Assembly (NCBI RefSeq): GCF_900103585.1 | Contig: NZ_FNHV01000015.1 | Coordinates: 62,001-126,000, forward strand | Direction: 5' to 3' | Source of the DNA: Streptomyces sp. cf386 | GTDB lineage: Bacteria; Actinomycetota; Actinomycetes; Streptomycetales; Streptomycetaceae | DNA: 64,000 nucleotides | In this document: piece by piece, positions 1 to 9,016 of the stretch | How positions within the stretch are numbered: position 1 is the stretch's first letter | Layout: the number at the start of each line of letters is the position of its first letter | The notes under the pieces: generated by a model | Database searches by the model: none | Told to the model about the DNA's origin: nothing | Seen by the model: only the letters and a program-made list of their open reading frames with translations | Made by a program: the position numbers and the translations under genes

Positions 1-1
1 C

Positions 2-3000
2 ATCTGCCGTCCGGGCTCCGGGCCCTTCTCCCTCACCGGGCAGCCCAACGCCATGGGCGGGCGTGAGATGGGGTACATGGGGCCGGGGCTGCCGGGGCAG
101 CGGTCGGTCGCCGTCGAGGCCGAGCGGGCCTTCGTCGAGGAGCTGTGGGAGCTGCCGCCGGACACCCTGCGCGCCGACGGGGTCGGCAAGGGCACCGTCG
201 AGATGTTCCAGAAGATGGCCGACGGCGAGATCAAGGCCTGCTGGATCATCTGCACCAACCCAGTGGCCTCGGTCGCCAACCGCCGTACGGTCATCGAGGG
301 TCTCGAGGCCGCCGAGTTCGTCGTCACACAGGACGTCTTCGGGGAGACCGAGACCAACGCCTACGCCGATGTGGTGTTGCCCGGCGCCATGTGGACCGAG
401 GGCGAGGGCGTCTTCGTCAACAGCGAGCGCAATCTCACCCTGACCGCGCCGGTGGCCGACCCTCCGGGCGAGGCGATGGCGGACTGGCGGATCATCGCGG
501 CCGTCGCCTGTGCGATGGGGTACGAGAAGGGGTTCTCGTACGACAGTGCCGAGGACGTCTTCGAAGAGATACGGCGGGCGTGGAACCCGGTGACCGGCTG
601 GGATCTGCGCGGGGTGACGTACGAGCGGCTGCGGGCCACGCCCGTGCAGTGGCCGGCCGCCGACGTGGACGGACCCGAGCGCAATCCGATCCGGTACGTC
701 GACGGCGACGGCGGGCTGCGGTTCCCGACCGCGAGCGGGCGAGCCGCGTTCCATGCGCGGCCGCACATGCCGGCCGCCGAGATGCCGGACGACGACTACC
801 CCTTCGTGCTGAACACCGGGCGGGTGCAGCACCAGTGGCACACGCTGACCAAGACCGGGCGGGTCGCCAAGCTCAACAAGCTGAACCCGGGGCCGTTCGT
901 GGAGGTGCATCCCGAGGACGCGGGTGCGCTGGGGATCGCCGACGGGGACCGGGTGGAGGTCGCCTCGCGGCGGGGGCGGGCGGTGTTGCCGGCGGTGGTG
1001 ACGGATCGGGTGCGGCCCGGGGGCTGTTTCGCGCCGTTCCACTGGAACGACCTGTTCGGGGAGTATCTGAGCGTCAACGCGGTGACAAGTGACGCGGTGG
1101 ACCCGATCTCCTTCCAGCCGGAGTTCAAGGTGTGTGCCGTGTCCCTGACGAGGGTGGCGGCTCCGGTACCGGCGCCGGCGCCGGAAGTGCCGGTGGAAGC
1201 GCTGACGCCGACCGCCGTCACCCCCGGCCCGGCCGATCCCTTCGGTCTGGAACCCGCCCCGCCACCCGTCCTGACCGCCCAGGAACGCCTCTATCTGACC
1301 GGCTTCCTCGCCGGCATCCGGACCGGCGCGCCCGGCATCCCCATCCTGCCGCCGGACGCGCCCTTCAGCCCCGAGCACGCGATGTGGGTCAACGGCGTGC
1401 TGGCCGGGATGTACTCCCGTACGGCAGCGGAACCGGTCACGCGTGATGGCCGTGAAGTTCGTGAGGTCGTGGTGCTGTGGGCCTCGCAGACCGGCAACGC
1501 CGAGGAGTTCGCCACCGCCGCCGCCGAGCGGCTGGGCGCGGCGGGGCACCGGGCCACCCTGGTCGGCATGGAGGACGCCGATGTCCTCGCTCTCGCCCGC
1601 GCGGCCGACCTGCTCTTCATCACCAGCACGTTCGGCGACGGTGACGCGCCCGACAACGGGTCGGGCTTCTGGGACACGCTGTCCGACACGGGGGCTCCAC
1701 GGCTGGACGGGGTGCGGTACGCCGTGCTCGCCTTCGGCGACTCGTCGTACGACGACTTCTGCGGGCACGGGCGCCGGCTCGACGCGCGCCTCGACGAGTT
1801 GGGGGCAGTGCGGCTCGCGCCGCGCACCGACTGCGAACCGGACTACGAGCCGTCGGCGGGCGCCTGGCTGGACCAGGTGCTCACCGCGCTGGAGCCGGAA
1901 GCGGCCGACACGGAAACGGCGACCACGACGGCACCGGCGCCCGAGCCGACGTCCAGGCCCGGCGCGCGCCCCGCCAAGCCCGCCCCCACGACCGCCCGCC
2001 TCGTCGGCAACCGGCTGCTCAGCCTGCCCGGCGCGGGCAAGGAGGTACGGCGCTTCACCTTCGACACGAGCGGGACACCGCTGACGTACGAGACGGGCGA
2101 CGCGCTCGGCGTGCGACCGGTCAACTCGACCGCGCTGGTGGAGGAATGGCTCGCGGTGACCGGCGCGGACGGGTCGACCGCCGTGGAAGTGAACGGCGTT
2201 GGCGAGGTCCCCTTCGCCGAGGCCCTGCACCGGCACCTCGACATCACGAAGATCACCTCGGATCTGCTCCGCTTCGTCGCCGAACGCGTCCGCGACGACC
2301 GGGAGTTGCGGCGGCTGCTGCGCCCCGACAACAAGGACCGCCTGGCGCAGTGGAGTTGGGGGCGGCAGGCCGTGGACGTCATCGCGGAGCACCCCGTGCG
2401 GGCGGGCGCCGAGGAGTGGGCCGGCGCGCTCAGGAAGCTCCAGCCGCGTCTGTACTCCATATCGTCCAGCCCGCTCGTCGACCCGCACAGCGTCTCGCTG
2501 ACGGTCTCCGTCGTGCGGTACGAGAACCTGCACGGCCGGGCGCGCGGAGGCGTCTGCTCACCGTTCCTCGCCGACGCCGAGCCGGCCACCGAGGTACCGG
2601 TCTTCGTGCAGCGCTCCCCGCACTTCAGGCCGCCCGCGGACGCCGCGACGCCGATGGTGATGGTCGGCCCGGGTACCGGTGTCGCGCCGTTCGTCGGCTT
2701 CCTCCAGGAGCGGCGCGCGCTCGGGCACAAGGCCCCCAACTGGCTGTTCTTCGGGGAGCAGCACCGGACCAGCGACTTCTACTACGAGGACGAGCTGACC
2801 GAACTGCTCGACGAGGGCACCCTCGCCCGCCTCGACACCGCCTTCTCCCGCGACCAGCGCAACAAGGTGTACGTCCAGGACCGGATGCGCGAACACGGCC
2901 CGGAGCTGTGGCGCTGGCTGCAGGACGGCGCCCACTTCTACGTCTGCGGCGACGCCTCGCGCATGGCCAAGGACGTGGACCAGGCCCTTCGGGACATCGC

Positions 3001-3091
3001 GGTCACGCACGGCGGGCTGGCGGAGGTCGAGGCGTCGGCGTACGTGAAGCAGCTGGCGGCGGCGAAGCGGTACGTGCGGGACGTCTACTGA
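2..3091 (+). CDS. nasA: Assimilatory nitrate reductase fused to sulfite-reductase-type flavoprotein (5' end outside window)
   Basis: The reading frame is open to the left edge, so the N-terminus is missing. The visible 1029 residues begin inside the molybdopterin oxidoreductase domain (SGPFSLTGQPNAMGGRE). The molybdopterin-dinucleotide-binding domain follows from about residue 265 (FVLNTGRVQHQWHT). A flavodoxin domain starts near residue 490 (WASQTGNAEEFA). A CysJ-like FAD/NADPH reductase makes up the rest, with FAD motif RLYSISSS near 816, GPGTGVAPF near 890 and YVCGD near 980. The inferred role is reduction of nitrate to nitrite with NADPH electrons carried through FMN and FAD within one chain, in the cytoplasm. 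This bifunctional fusion is known from Streptomyces annotations. Pro/Ala-rich linkers join the modules near residues 390-420 and 640-660. The first ATG at position 53 is internal and not the start. Confidence 0.93.
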   Translation: MCRPGSGPFSLTGQPNAMGGREMGYMGPGLPGQRSVAVEAERAFVEELWELPPDTLRADGVGKGTVEMFQKMADGEIKACWIICTNPVASVANRRTVIEGLEAAEFVVTQDVFGETETNAYADVVLPGAMWTEGEGVFVNSERNLTLTAPVADPPGEAMADWRIIAAVACAMGYEKGFSYDSAEDVFEEIRRAWNPVTGWDLRGVTYERLRATPVQWPAADVDGPERNPIRYVDGDGGLRFPTASGRAAFHARPHMPAAEMPDDDYPFVLNTGRVQHQWHTLTKTGRVAKLNKLNPGPFVEVHPEDAGALGIADGDRVEVASRRGRAVLPAVVTDRVRPGGCFAPFHWNDLFGEYLSVNAVTSDAVDPISFQPEFKVCAVSLTRVAAPVPAPAPEVPVEALTPTAVTPGPADPFGLEPAPPPVLTAQERLYLTGFLAGIRTGAPGIPILPPDAPFSPEHAMWVNGVLAGMYSRTAAEPVTRDGREVREVVVLWASQTGNAEEFATAAAERLGAAGHRATLVGMEDADVLALARAADLLFITSTFGDGDAPDNGSGFWDTLSDTGAPRLDGVRYAVLAFGDSSYDDFCGHGRRLDARLDELGAVRLAPRTDCEPDYEPSAGAWLDQVLTALEPEAADTETATTTAPAPEPTSRPGARPAKPAPTTARLVGNRLLSLPGAGKEVRRFTFDTSGTPLTYETGDALGVRPVNSTALVEEWLAVTGADGSTAVEVNGVGEVPFAEALHRHLDITKITSDLLRFVAERVRDDRELRRLLRPDNKDRLAQWSWGRQAVDVIAEHPVRAGAEEWAGALRKLQPRLYSISSSPLVDPHSVSLTVSVVRYENLHGRARGGVCSPFLADAEPATEVPVFVQRSPHFRPPADAATPMVMVGPGTGVAPFVGFLQERRALGHKAPNWLFFGEQHRTSDFYYEDELTELLDEGTLARLDTAFSRDQRNKVYVQDRMREHGPELWRWLQDGAHFYVCGDASRMAKDVDQALRDIAVTHGGLAEVEASAYVKQLAAAKRYVRDVY

Positions 3092-3193
3092 CCGGTTCCG
3101 GGGAGTCGGGGGAGCTTCTTCTCACCCGCCTCACACCGGACTCTTCACCTCCCTCGGCACCTCGCTCACCAGGCCTGATTACGGTCCGGTGGC

Positions 3194-4924
3194 GTGCAGT
3201 TGGCAGAACAGCAGCCGGTGATGCCGGCCCGGGGGACACAGTCGCCGGCGCCCGCCGTCCCGGACACGGAACCCCCCGCCCAGTGGCATCGCGTCCTCAC
3301 CCTCCTCGCGGCCGTCAGCCTCTTCATCGGGACGCGTGCGATCTGGACGCAGGCGGCGAGTCACCGTCTCGTCGTGGCCGCCGCCATCTCGGCGTGCTAC
3401 GTGTCGATCCTGGTGTGCGGGGTGCTGGCGCTGGTCGTGCGGCGGGCGAGGTCGTTGGCGCGGCTGGATCTGTGCGTCCTGGTGACCGCCGTGACGCTGG
3501 CGCTGTGCGCATGGGCGATGAACCACCGCGGCAGCGACGAGGCGATCCTCACCACGCAGGCCGCGCGTGCGCTGGTCGCCGGGCATCCCGTCTACGGGCA
3601 GCCCTGGCCCTGGCTGTTCGGCCACGGCGTGGCGCTCACCCCGACGGTCACGGGCGGCTACGACTTCACGTACGGCTATCCGCCCCTGGCCCCGCTGCTG
3701 ACCGCGCCCCTGCTGTGGCTGGGGCACGGGGCCCTGCCCGCGACCGTCGTGAGCACGGCCGCCCTGCTGGCCGGCACCGTCGCGCTGTGGCGGATGCTGC
3801 CCACGCCGTGGCGGTCGGCGGCGACCATGACCTGCCTCGGCTTCGGCTTCCTGCCGTCGTACGCCCGCCTCGGCTATCCGGCGATCGTGGCGCTGGCCCT
3901 GCTGGTGCCGGTGGTGGTGCGGTGGCCGCGGATCGGGCGGCGCGGACGGCTCGGGGCGGGCGGGCTGGCGCGGGCGGCGTGTCTGGGGGCGGCGTGCGCG
4001 GCGCAGCAACTGCCGTGGTTCGTCGTGCCGTTCCTGCTGGCCGGGGTCTACGCCGTGCGGCGCGGGGAGCTGGGCGCACGGGCGGCGGCGCTGGTGGTGG
4101 CGCGGATCGTCGGGGTCGCCGGGGTCGTGTGGCTGCTGATCAACACGTACTTCGTCGTCAGTGAGCCGGGCACCTGGATCCGGGGCATAGCGCTGCCGCT
4201 GACGCAGGGCGCGGTGATCCACGGGCAGGGTGTGGTCGGCATCTCGCTGTACTTCACCGACGGCAGCGACCGGCTCGACTGGTACTCCCACGCGAGCATG
4301 CTGCTGGCGGCGGGGCTGCTGGCGCTGTTCGTGGTGTTCGTGCGGCGGTTGGGGCCCGCGGCGACCGTGCTGCCGTGGTGCGCGTTCTTCGTGGCGACCC
4401 GGTCGCAGGACGGCTACTACCTGATGATGACGCCACTGTGGCTGGCGGCGGCCGTCACCGCGTCGGCGTCGGAGTTCGCCAAGGCCTGGCAGCCGCGTCT
4501 GCGGGTACGGGTGCTGTCCGGGAGGCCGGCACGGATCGCGGTGGCCGTGCTGCTGCTCGCCCCGGCCCTGGCGGGCGTGGCCTGGGCGGCGACCGGGACG
4601 CCTCCGCTGGACATGCGGCTGACGTCGGTGCGGTGGGCGACGCGGGCCGCCGTGTCCCGCCTGGAGGTCGAGGTCACCAACACGGACGCCGCCGCTCTGG
4701 CGCCCCACTTCACGCTCACCACGGGCCAGGGCATGAACGCGTACTGGACGGTCGTACGCGGTCCGGCCACGCTGGCCGCGCATGCCACGGCGCGCTATGA
4801 ACTCCGGCCTCCCGCAGGGAGGTTCCGCCTCCCCCGTCCGGGCGTGCGGATCCGGCTGCGGGCCTTCACGGCCGTACCGCAGACGCTGTCGAGCGCCGAC
4901 GTCAGGCTGCCGCGGTCCGGGTGA
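3194..4924 (+). CDS. Multi-pass membrane protein, GT-C/DUF2029-like putative glycosyltransferase
   Basis: The 576-residue protein has about ten hydrophobic segments and a hydrophilic, probably extracytoplasmic C-terminal domain of roughly 110 residues. Between the second and third hydrophobic blocks lies an acidic loop (HRGSDEA) followed by HPVYGQPWP and TYGYPPLAP. This pattern resembles polyprenyl-phosphate-sugar-dependent GT-C enzymes (GT87/DUF2029-like). Acceptor and sugar cannot be read from the sequence. The chosen start is a GTG; an ATG nine codons in is an alternative. The gene lies about 100 nt after the nitrate reductase but no functional link is apparent. Its last 23 nt overlap the convergent YceI gene. 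Transferase activity is inferred from topology and loop motifs only. Confidence 0.6.
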   Translation: MQLAEQQPVMPARGTQSPAPAVPDTEPPAQWHRVLTLLAAVSLFIGTRAIWTQAASHRLVVAAAISACYVSILVCGVLALVVRRARSLARLDLCVLVTAVTLALCAWAMNHRGSDEAILTTQAARALVAGHPVYGQPWPWLFGHGVALTPTVTGGYDFTYGYPPLAPLLTAPLLWLGHGALPATVVSTAALLAGTVALWRMLPTPWRSAATMTCLGFGFLPSYARLGYPAIVALALLVPVVVRWPRIGRRGRLGAGGLARAACLGAACAAQQLPWFVVPFLLAGVYAVRRGELGARAAALVVARIVGVAGVVWLLINTYFVVSEPGTWIRGIALPLTQGAVIHGQGVVGISLYFTDGSDRLDWYSHASMLLAAGLLALFVVFVRRLGPAATVLPWCAFFVATRSQDGYYLMMTPLWLAAAVTASASEFAKAWQPRLRVRVLSGRPARIAVAVLLLAPALAGVAWAATGTPPLDMRLTSVRWATRAAVSRLEVEVTNTDAAALAPHFTLTTGQGMNAYWTVVRGPATLAAHATARYELRPPAGRFRLPRPGVRIRLRAFTAVPQTLSSADVRLPRSG

Positions 4925-5420
4925 AGCGGAGCGTGGCGGCGATCGTGGCGTGGCCGCGCATCATGCCGAGCTGGTTCCAGCCCATGCCGAACTGCTCGCG
5001 GTCCACGGTGAACTCGGTGTCCAGGGTGAGCGCGTCGGCGTCCGCGCCGACGAGGCGGGCGGTGAGGGACTTGGGGCGGCTGACGCCGCGCGCGGTGAGC
5101 TGACCGACGACGTGCACGCTGTCGCCGTCCCGGAGTTCGGCGCTGCGGACCGAGAAGGTGATCTCGGGGTGGTTCGCGACGTCGAAGAAGTCGGCGGAGC
5201 GCAGATGCTCGTCGCGCTTGGCGTTGCGGGTGTCCAGGGAGGCGACGTCCAGGGTGATCGTGCCGACGGCGGAGCCGTCGGGGCGCACCTCGCCGGTGCC
5301 GGTGACGGCTGCGAAGGTGCCCTTCACGTTGACCAGGCCCCACATCGTCCGGTGCCGGACGGCGACGGTGGAGGCGGTGGCGTCGAGCTGCCACAGCCCG
5401 GTTTCGACGGCGACGGTCAT
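4902..5420 (-). CDS. YceI family protein
   Basis: This 172-residue protein fits the YceI lipocalin-like family, which binds polyisoprenoid-type lipids. Recognisable parts are the start (GLWQLDATASTVAVRHRTMWG), LDVASLDTRNAKRDEHLRS, FFDVANHPEITF and the C-terminal FTVDREQFGMGWN. No signal peptide is present when translation starts at the ATG at 5420, which has AGGAGAAG just upstream. A longer in-frame opening up to 5516 runs through the operator region and is not used. The gene diverges from a MarR regulator across 122 bp holding three copies of one motif, so control by that MarR protein is likely. In Streptomyces, cytoplasmic YceI proteins often sit beside MarR genes, but their physiological ligand is unclear. 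Confidence 0.88.
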   Translation of the reverse strand: MTVAVETGLWQLDATASTVAVRHRTMWGLVNVKGTFAAVTGTGEVRPDGSAVGTITLDVASLDTRNAKRDEHLRSADFFDVANHPEITFSVRSAELRDGDSVHVVGQLTARGVSRPKSLTARLVGADADALTLDTEFTVDREQFGMGWNQLGMMRGHATIAATLRFTRTAAA

Positions 5421-5444
5421 GATGCTTCTCCTGCGACCTTGTCG

Positions 5445-5524
5445 TTCAAATTTGGATGACTGCACGCTAGCCCATAATCCAAATATGGACAACCATTCCG
5501 AGGGTGCCTCGTCCAAAAATGAAC
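5445..5524. promoter_or_regulatory. Three copies of a candidate MarR operator
   Basis: The yceI-marR divergent gap carries TTCAAATTTGGAT (5445-5457), ATCCAAATATGGA (5477-5489) and GTCCAAAAATGAAC (5511-5524). The first is the reverse complement form of the other two, with consensus close to TCCAAATWTGRA. They are spaced 32-34 bp apart, about three helical turns. They are strikingly AT-rich for this genome and cover the likely promoters of both genes, the third lying 19 bp before the MarR start codon. Confidence 0.7.
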
Positions 5525-5542
5525 GACAGGTAGAATCGAGCC

Positions 5543-6097
5543 ATGTCCGCCGCCGATGAACACCCCGCCGACCAGCTCGAATGCCCCTCCGCCCAAGGTG
5601 GCGGACTACTCCCCGCCGAGCTGCGCGGCTGGATGCTGCTGCTGGCCGCGACGGGGGCCGTGGAGCAGCAGCTGCGGACCGTAGTCAAGGAGCGGCTGGA
5701 CGTCTCCCACGACGAGTTCCTCATCCTGTGCCTGCTGGCCGAGCAGCCCCCGGCGGGCAGCCTGCGCATGACCCGGATCGCGGAGCTCCTCGGCCGCCCC
5801 AAGACCCGGCTCACCTACCAGATCGCCTGCCTTCAGCACGCCGGTCTCGTCACCCGCAAGTCGGTGTGCGGCGACAAGCGGGGCGTCGAGGTCGCCCTCA
5901 CGGAGAAGGCCCGCCGGCTGCTGACGGAGGCTTCCGAGGCCCTCGGCGAGACGGTCAAGGCGGCCCTCGCTCGCTTCGTCGGGGCGGAACAGCGGGAGGC
6001 GCTGTGCCATCTGCTGCCGGATCTCGCCGGGGAGACACCGCGTCAGGCGGAGGGCGCTCCGGTGAGGACCTCCACCTGGCCCGTGTCGAGCGAGTAG
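5543..6097 (+). CDS. MarR family transcriptional regulator
   Basis: The 184-residue protein has a MarR winged helix-turn-helix core. The recognition region is around residues 70-105 (LRMTRIAELLGRPKTRLTYQIACLQ) and the wing follows (GLVTRKSVCGDKRGVEVALTEKARRLL). Helices at both ends fit the dimerisation domain. Single cysteines lie at CLLAEQ, IACLQ, SVCGDK and EALCHL; whether any is a redox sensor is unknown. It probably represses itself and the divergent yceI through the repeated motif between them. The final 55 nt overlap the convergent carbonic anhydrase gene, so the tail beyond about residue 165 may be an extension rather than a conserved part. Confidence 0.9.
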   Translation: MSAADEHPADQLECPSAQGGGLLPAELRGWMLLLAATGAVEQQLRTVVKERLDVSHDEFLILCLLAEQPPAGSLRMTRIAELLGRPKTRLTYQIACLQHAGLVTRKSVCGDKRGVEVALTEKARRLLTEASEALGETVKAALARFVGAEQREALCHLLPDLAGETPRQAEGAPVRTSTWPVSSE

Positions 6098-6813
6098 TAG
6101 GCGCTGACGACGGCCAGGTCGCCCTTCTTCACCAGCGGGGCGAGATTGGCGCTTCTCCGCAGCCCGGCGGCGGTCTGCTGGGCGTGGACGCGGATCATGG
6201 CGTCGACGGGGTCGGCGTGCTTCGCCTTGGATATCGCCTCGTACGCCGGGCGCAGCGTTTCGACGATCGACTGCAGGTTGCCCGGCAGTGGCTTGCGGTC
6301 CTTCAGTGCCTTGTACGCCGCCTTGACCGCACCGCAGTTCTGGTGTCCGAGCACGAGGATCAGCGGGGTCCCGGACGTCACGGGACCGTACTCGACGGAA
6401 CCGGTGACGACCGGGGCGACCACCTGGCCGCCCGTGCGTATCACGAACAGGTCGCCCAGCCCGGTGTCGAACACCATCTCCGGAGGCACCCGGGAGTCGA
6501 TGCAGGACACTATGACGCCGTACGGGTCCTGCTCCGCGGCGACGGACTCACGCCGGTCGACACCCTGGTTGGGGCGCTGGAGCGCACCGGCCACCCAGCG
6601 CTTGTTGCCCTCCAGCAGCCGACCGTACGCGGCCCGGGGTGTGGTGGGGGACGGGCCGGCGGACGGTGACGGAGTCGCCGCCGCGCCCACGACCGTCGCC
6701 TTCGAACCCGAATTGCCGTTCGCCTTCGCCGAACAGCCGGTGATCACGGCCGCGGAGGCCACGAGCCCTCCGGTGAGAATCGCTCGGCGCTGCGGTCGCG
6801 AGACACTGCCCAT
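6043..6813 (-). CDS. Exported beta-class carbonic anhydrase
   Basis: The enzyme interconverts CO2 and bicarbonate with a zinc ion. The zinc ligands and dyad are visible: Cys104-Ile-Asp106-Ser-Arg108 and His157-Gln-Asn-Cys160-Gly. The N-terminus is an export signal with twin arginines (QRRAILTGG) and a lipobox-like ITGC at Cys27, so the protein is probably an externally anchored lipoprotein, possibly Tat-exported. A Ser/Pro/Thr-rich linker (residues 28-60) precedes the catalytic domain. The start at 6813 is chosen because GAAGGGAAG lies just upstream; a longer start at 6861 lacks this and would put 16 residues before the signal. The mature length fits the bacterial beta family. Its 3' end overlaps the convergent marR gene by 55 nt. 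Confidence 0.92.
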   Translation of the reverse strand: MGSVSRPQRRAILTGGLVASAAVITGCSAKANGNSGSKATVVGAAATPSPSAGPSPTTPRAAYGRLLEGNKRWVAGALQRPNQGVDRRESVAAEQDPYGVIVSCIDSRVPPEMVFDTGLGDLFVIRTGGQVVAPVVTGSVEYGPVTSGTPLILVLGHQNCGAVKAAYKALKDRKPLPGNLQSIVETLRPAYEAISKAKHADPVDAMIRVHAQQTAAGLRRSANLAPLVKKGDLAVVSAYYSLDTGQVEVLTGAPSA

Positions 6814-6989
6814 GGCACTCTTCCCTTCTGCAATTCGCCCTGCTGGGGCGGGTGTTTCCACTGTTGCGAAGCAGCGGTTAACGCCCGTACAGGGCTGATG
6901 CAGCGCACGAGAAGGGCTCGTCCAAATCGCTGAACGTTCCGTGGGCGAGCGGCGTCGTAGCAGCAGCCGCTCGGGAAGGGACCACCGCC

Positions 6990-7463
6990 ATGACCGCCGT
7001 AACTCTCACCGCCCGTACCGTGTTCAGGGCCGCACTGATCACAGGGCTGCTCTGCGCGGTCGCCGCCTGCGGCACCGAATCGCAGAGCGCGTCGGCGCGC
7101 AGCGGGGCCACCTGGCAGGAGCCCGCCTCGTACACCTACACGCTCCGATCGGCCGAAGGGGAGCGGACGTTGCTCGGCACCTTCCGGATCACGGTCCGCG
7201 ACGGCGCCGTGGTCGAGGCGGTGGGCCTGGACGACAGCGGCCGGCGCGTGGCCGAGGACGTGCCCGACGCGGTGCCCACCATCGGGGAACTCCTCGATGA
7301 ACTGGAGCAGGCGCGGCGGGACGACGCGGACAAGGCCGAGGCGGAGTACGCGGCCGACGGGCGTCCGGCGTGGATCTCCCTGGACTGGGAGGAGAACGCG
7401 ATCGACGACGAGGCGCTCTACGTCATCAGCGCCTACGAGGCCGACGAGCCGACCGGGGCCTGA
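6990..7463 (+). CDS. DUF6174-like secreted lipoprotein
   Basis: This 157-residue protein starts with a hydrophobic signal and a lipobox (VAAC, Cys27), so it should be anchored on the outer face of the membrane. The remainder resembles the DUF6174 pattern: SYTYTLRSAEGERTLLGTFRITVRDGAVV, then an acidic helix around PTIGELLDELEQA, then AADGRPAWISLDW and DEALYVISAY. No catalytic residues can be proposed and the function of the family is not known to me. It diverges from the carbonic anhydrase gene with 176 bp between starts. The ATG at 6990 follows GGGAAGGGACCACC, a good ribosome site. Confidence 0.75.
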   Translation: MTAVTLTARTVFRAALITGLLCAVAACGTESQSASARSGATWQEPASYTYTLRSAEGERTLLGTFRITVRDGAVVEAVGLDDSGRRVAEDVPDAVPTIGELLDELEQARRDDADKAEAEYAADGRPAWISLDWEENAIDDEALYVISAYEADEPTGA

Positions 7464-7472
7464 CGGCCCTCA

Positions 7473-7660
7473 GGCGTCCTCGCGCCGCTCCAGGGCCTCC
7501 TTCAGGCGCCGGGTCGCACCTCCATGTGGGCGGCCATCGCGACGCCGAGCATCTCGGTCAGCTGCCGCTCGGGGCCGTGGTGAGCCACCGCCCGACCGGT
7601 GGACCAGTGAGCCGGAAGGCCGGCTCGTAGTGCTCACGGCAACCGCATCGGTGATGTTCC
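7473..7660 (-). pseudogene. Possible degraded C-terminal coding remnant
   Basis: Read on the minus strand, three short protein-like stretches appear in different frames: HYEPAFRLTGPPVGRW, then LTEMLGVAMAAHMEV, then RRLKEALERREDA with a stop at 7473. The order and spacing look like the end of a small cyclase/SRPBCC-type protein broken by two frameshifts. No start or N-terminal half is visible. This is pattern recognition only and could be chance coding bias in GC-rich DNA. Confidence 0.25.
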
Positions 7661-7680
7661 GGGACCGTTGTGGCTTCGGC

Positions 7681-7711
7681 CAACTCGTCGCCGCCATCGG
7701 CGAGTTGTTTT
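7681..7711 (+). terminator. Hairpin followed by T-run before the ATP-grasp pair
   Basis: CAACTCG at 7681-7687 pairs with CGAGTTG at 7701-7707, with further inner pairing, followed by TTTTC. This fits an intrinsic terminator on the plus strand, separating the lipoprotein region from the ATP-grasp genes. Confidence 0.5.
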
Positions 7712-7762
7712 CGGAGAACGGCCCGATGGACGGTGCGCCCCCGGGACCGATCCACTGGGCGC

Positions 7763-9013
7763 GTGGACAGCAACGACGAGCCGGACGTGACCGGCGTGAT
7801 GGTGATCGAGCCCATGGGCAACGCGGGCCCCTTCCTCGTGGAGGCGGCCGCCCGGTCGGGCATACGGCTGTACGCGGCCACCGACGAGCGGGTCCACGCC
7901 GGCTACGAGCCGTGGCTGACCCGCGCCCTCGCCGGGGTGTGTCTGACCGAACTGGCCGACACCGCACGCGCGTTGGACGACATGGAGAAGTTCTGCCACG
8001 CGCATCGCATCGCGGGTGTCGCGGTCTGCTGGGAGTTGCTGACCCCGCTGGCGGCCCTGCTCGCCGCGCGCCTCGGGCTGCCGGGCAACGACCCGCTGCG
8101 CGCCAGGGCCGCCCGCAACAAGATCGCCATGGCGGAGGCGTTCCGGGCGGCGGGCGTGGCGGCCCCGGCGGAAGCGGTGGTCACGAGCGCCGAGCAGGCC
8201 CATCAGGTCGCCGCCTCCGGCCGGCTGGGCTGGCCGCTCGTCGTCAAACCGGCCGAGCAGGGCGGTTCCTGGGGTGTGAGCGTGGTGGACGGACCGGACG
8301 GGCTCGACGCCGCGGTGGCCGCCGCCGCGCTCGTCACTCACGCCGAGCCGCACGGTCTGCCGCTGGACGCGCGGGTGCTGTTGCAGAGCTATGTGCCCGG
8401 TGAGGAGTTCTCCGCCGACACCGTCGTGCACGAGGGTGTGCCGTTCCCGCTGCCCGTGGTCCGCAAGGACACCACGGCGGGCCGGTATCGGGTGGAGACC
8501 GGGCACTCCTGCCCCGCCGGGCTCGACGCGCGCACGGTGCGGGCGATCCAGGAGGCCGCTGCGCGCGCCGCGCTCGCCGTCGGGGTGCGCAACGGCATCG
8601 CCCACACCGAGGTGAAGATCCTTCCGGGCGGCGAGCCGATCGTCATCGAGACCGGGGCCCGGCTGCCCGGGGACAACATCTGCGAGATCGTCGAGGCCGC
8701 GACGGGCGTCAGCGAGGCTGCCGCCTATCTGCGGGCCTTGACCGGCCGGATGCCGGACACCACGCCGACCCGGGACGCGGCTGCCACGGTGCGCTTCCTG
8801 CTGCCCGACCGGGCGGGGGTGCTGGAGGACGTCGTCATCCCCGATGTGCCCGGCACCCACAGCCGGCTCCACATCCGTCCCGGGCAGCGGGTGCCCGAAC
8901 CGGCCGACAGCGCCGGCCGGATCGGCCATGTCGTGGCGCGTGCCGCGTCCGTCGACGATGCCCGCCGTCTTGCCGCGCAGGTGATCGCCGGCACCCGAGT
9001 GAAGGTGAGGTGA
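7763..9013 (+). CDS. ATP-grasp domain ligase (first of a pair)
   Basis: The protein of about 416 residues belongs to the ATP-grasp superfamily, which forms an acyl-phosphate and couples it to an amine or other nucleophile. Visible parts are an N-terminal Rossmann-like pre-domain (VMVIEPMGNAGPFLVEAA), the ATP-binding lysine at about residue 162 (LVVKPAEQGGSWG), the EEFSADTVV strand, and the metal/ATP acidic motif (VIETGARLPGDN). The layout is that of the carbamoyl-phosphate-synthetase-like or L-amino-acid ligase (BL00235-like) subgroup. The start is uncertain: GTG at 7763, 7787 and 7796 and ATG at 7799 are all in frame with no clear ribosome site. The gene ends 3 nt before the second ATP-grasp gene, so the two are co-transcribed. 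Substrates are unknown. Confidence 0.82.
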   Translation: MDSNDEPDVTGVMVIEPMGNAGPFLVEAAARSGIRLYAATDERVHAGYEPWLTRALAGVCLTELADTARALDDMEKFCHAHRIAGVAVCWELLTPLAALLAARLGLPGNDPLRARAARNKIAMAEAFRAAGVAAPAEAVVTSAEQAHQVAASGRLGWPLVVKPAEQGGSWGVSVVDGPDGLDAAVAAAALVTHAEPHGLPLDARVLLQSYVPGEEFSADTVVHEGVPFPLPVVRKDTTAGRYRVETGHSCPAGLDARTVRAIQEAAARAALAVGVRNGIAHTEVKILPGGEPIVIETGARLPGDNICEIVEAATGVSEAAAYLRALTGRMPDTTPTRDAAATVRFLLPDRAGVLEDVVIPDVPGTHSRLHIRPGQRVPEPADSAGRIGHVVARAASVDDARRLAAQVIAGTRVKVR

Positions 9014-9016
9014 GCC

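Noticed and set aside
2146..4164. 672-codon plus-strand frame spanning the end of the nitrate reductase and the start of the membrane protein
   Set aside because: It overlaps two well-supported genes out of frame and encodes Arg/Ala/Gly-rich noise.
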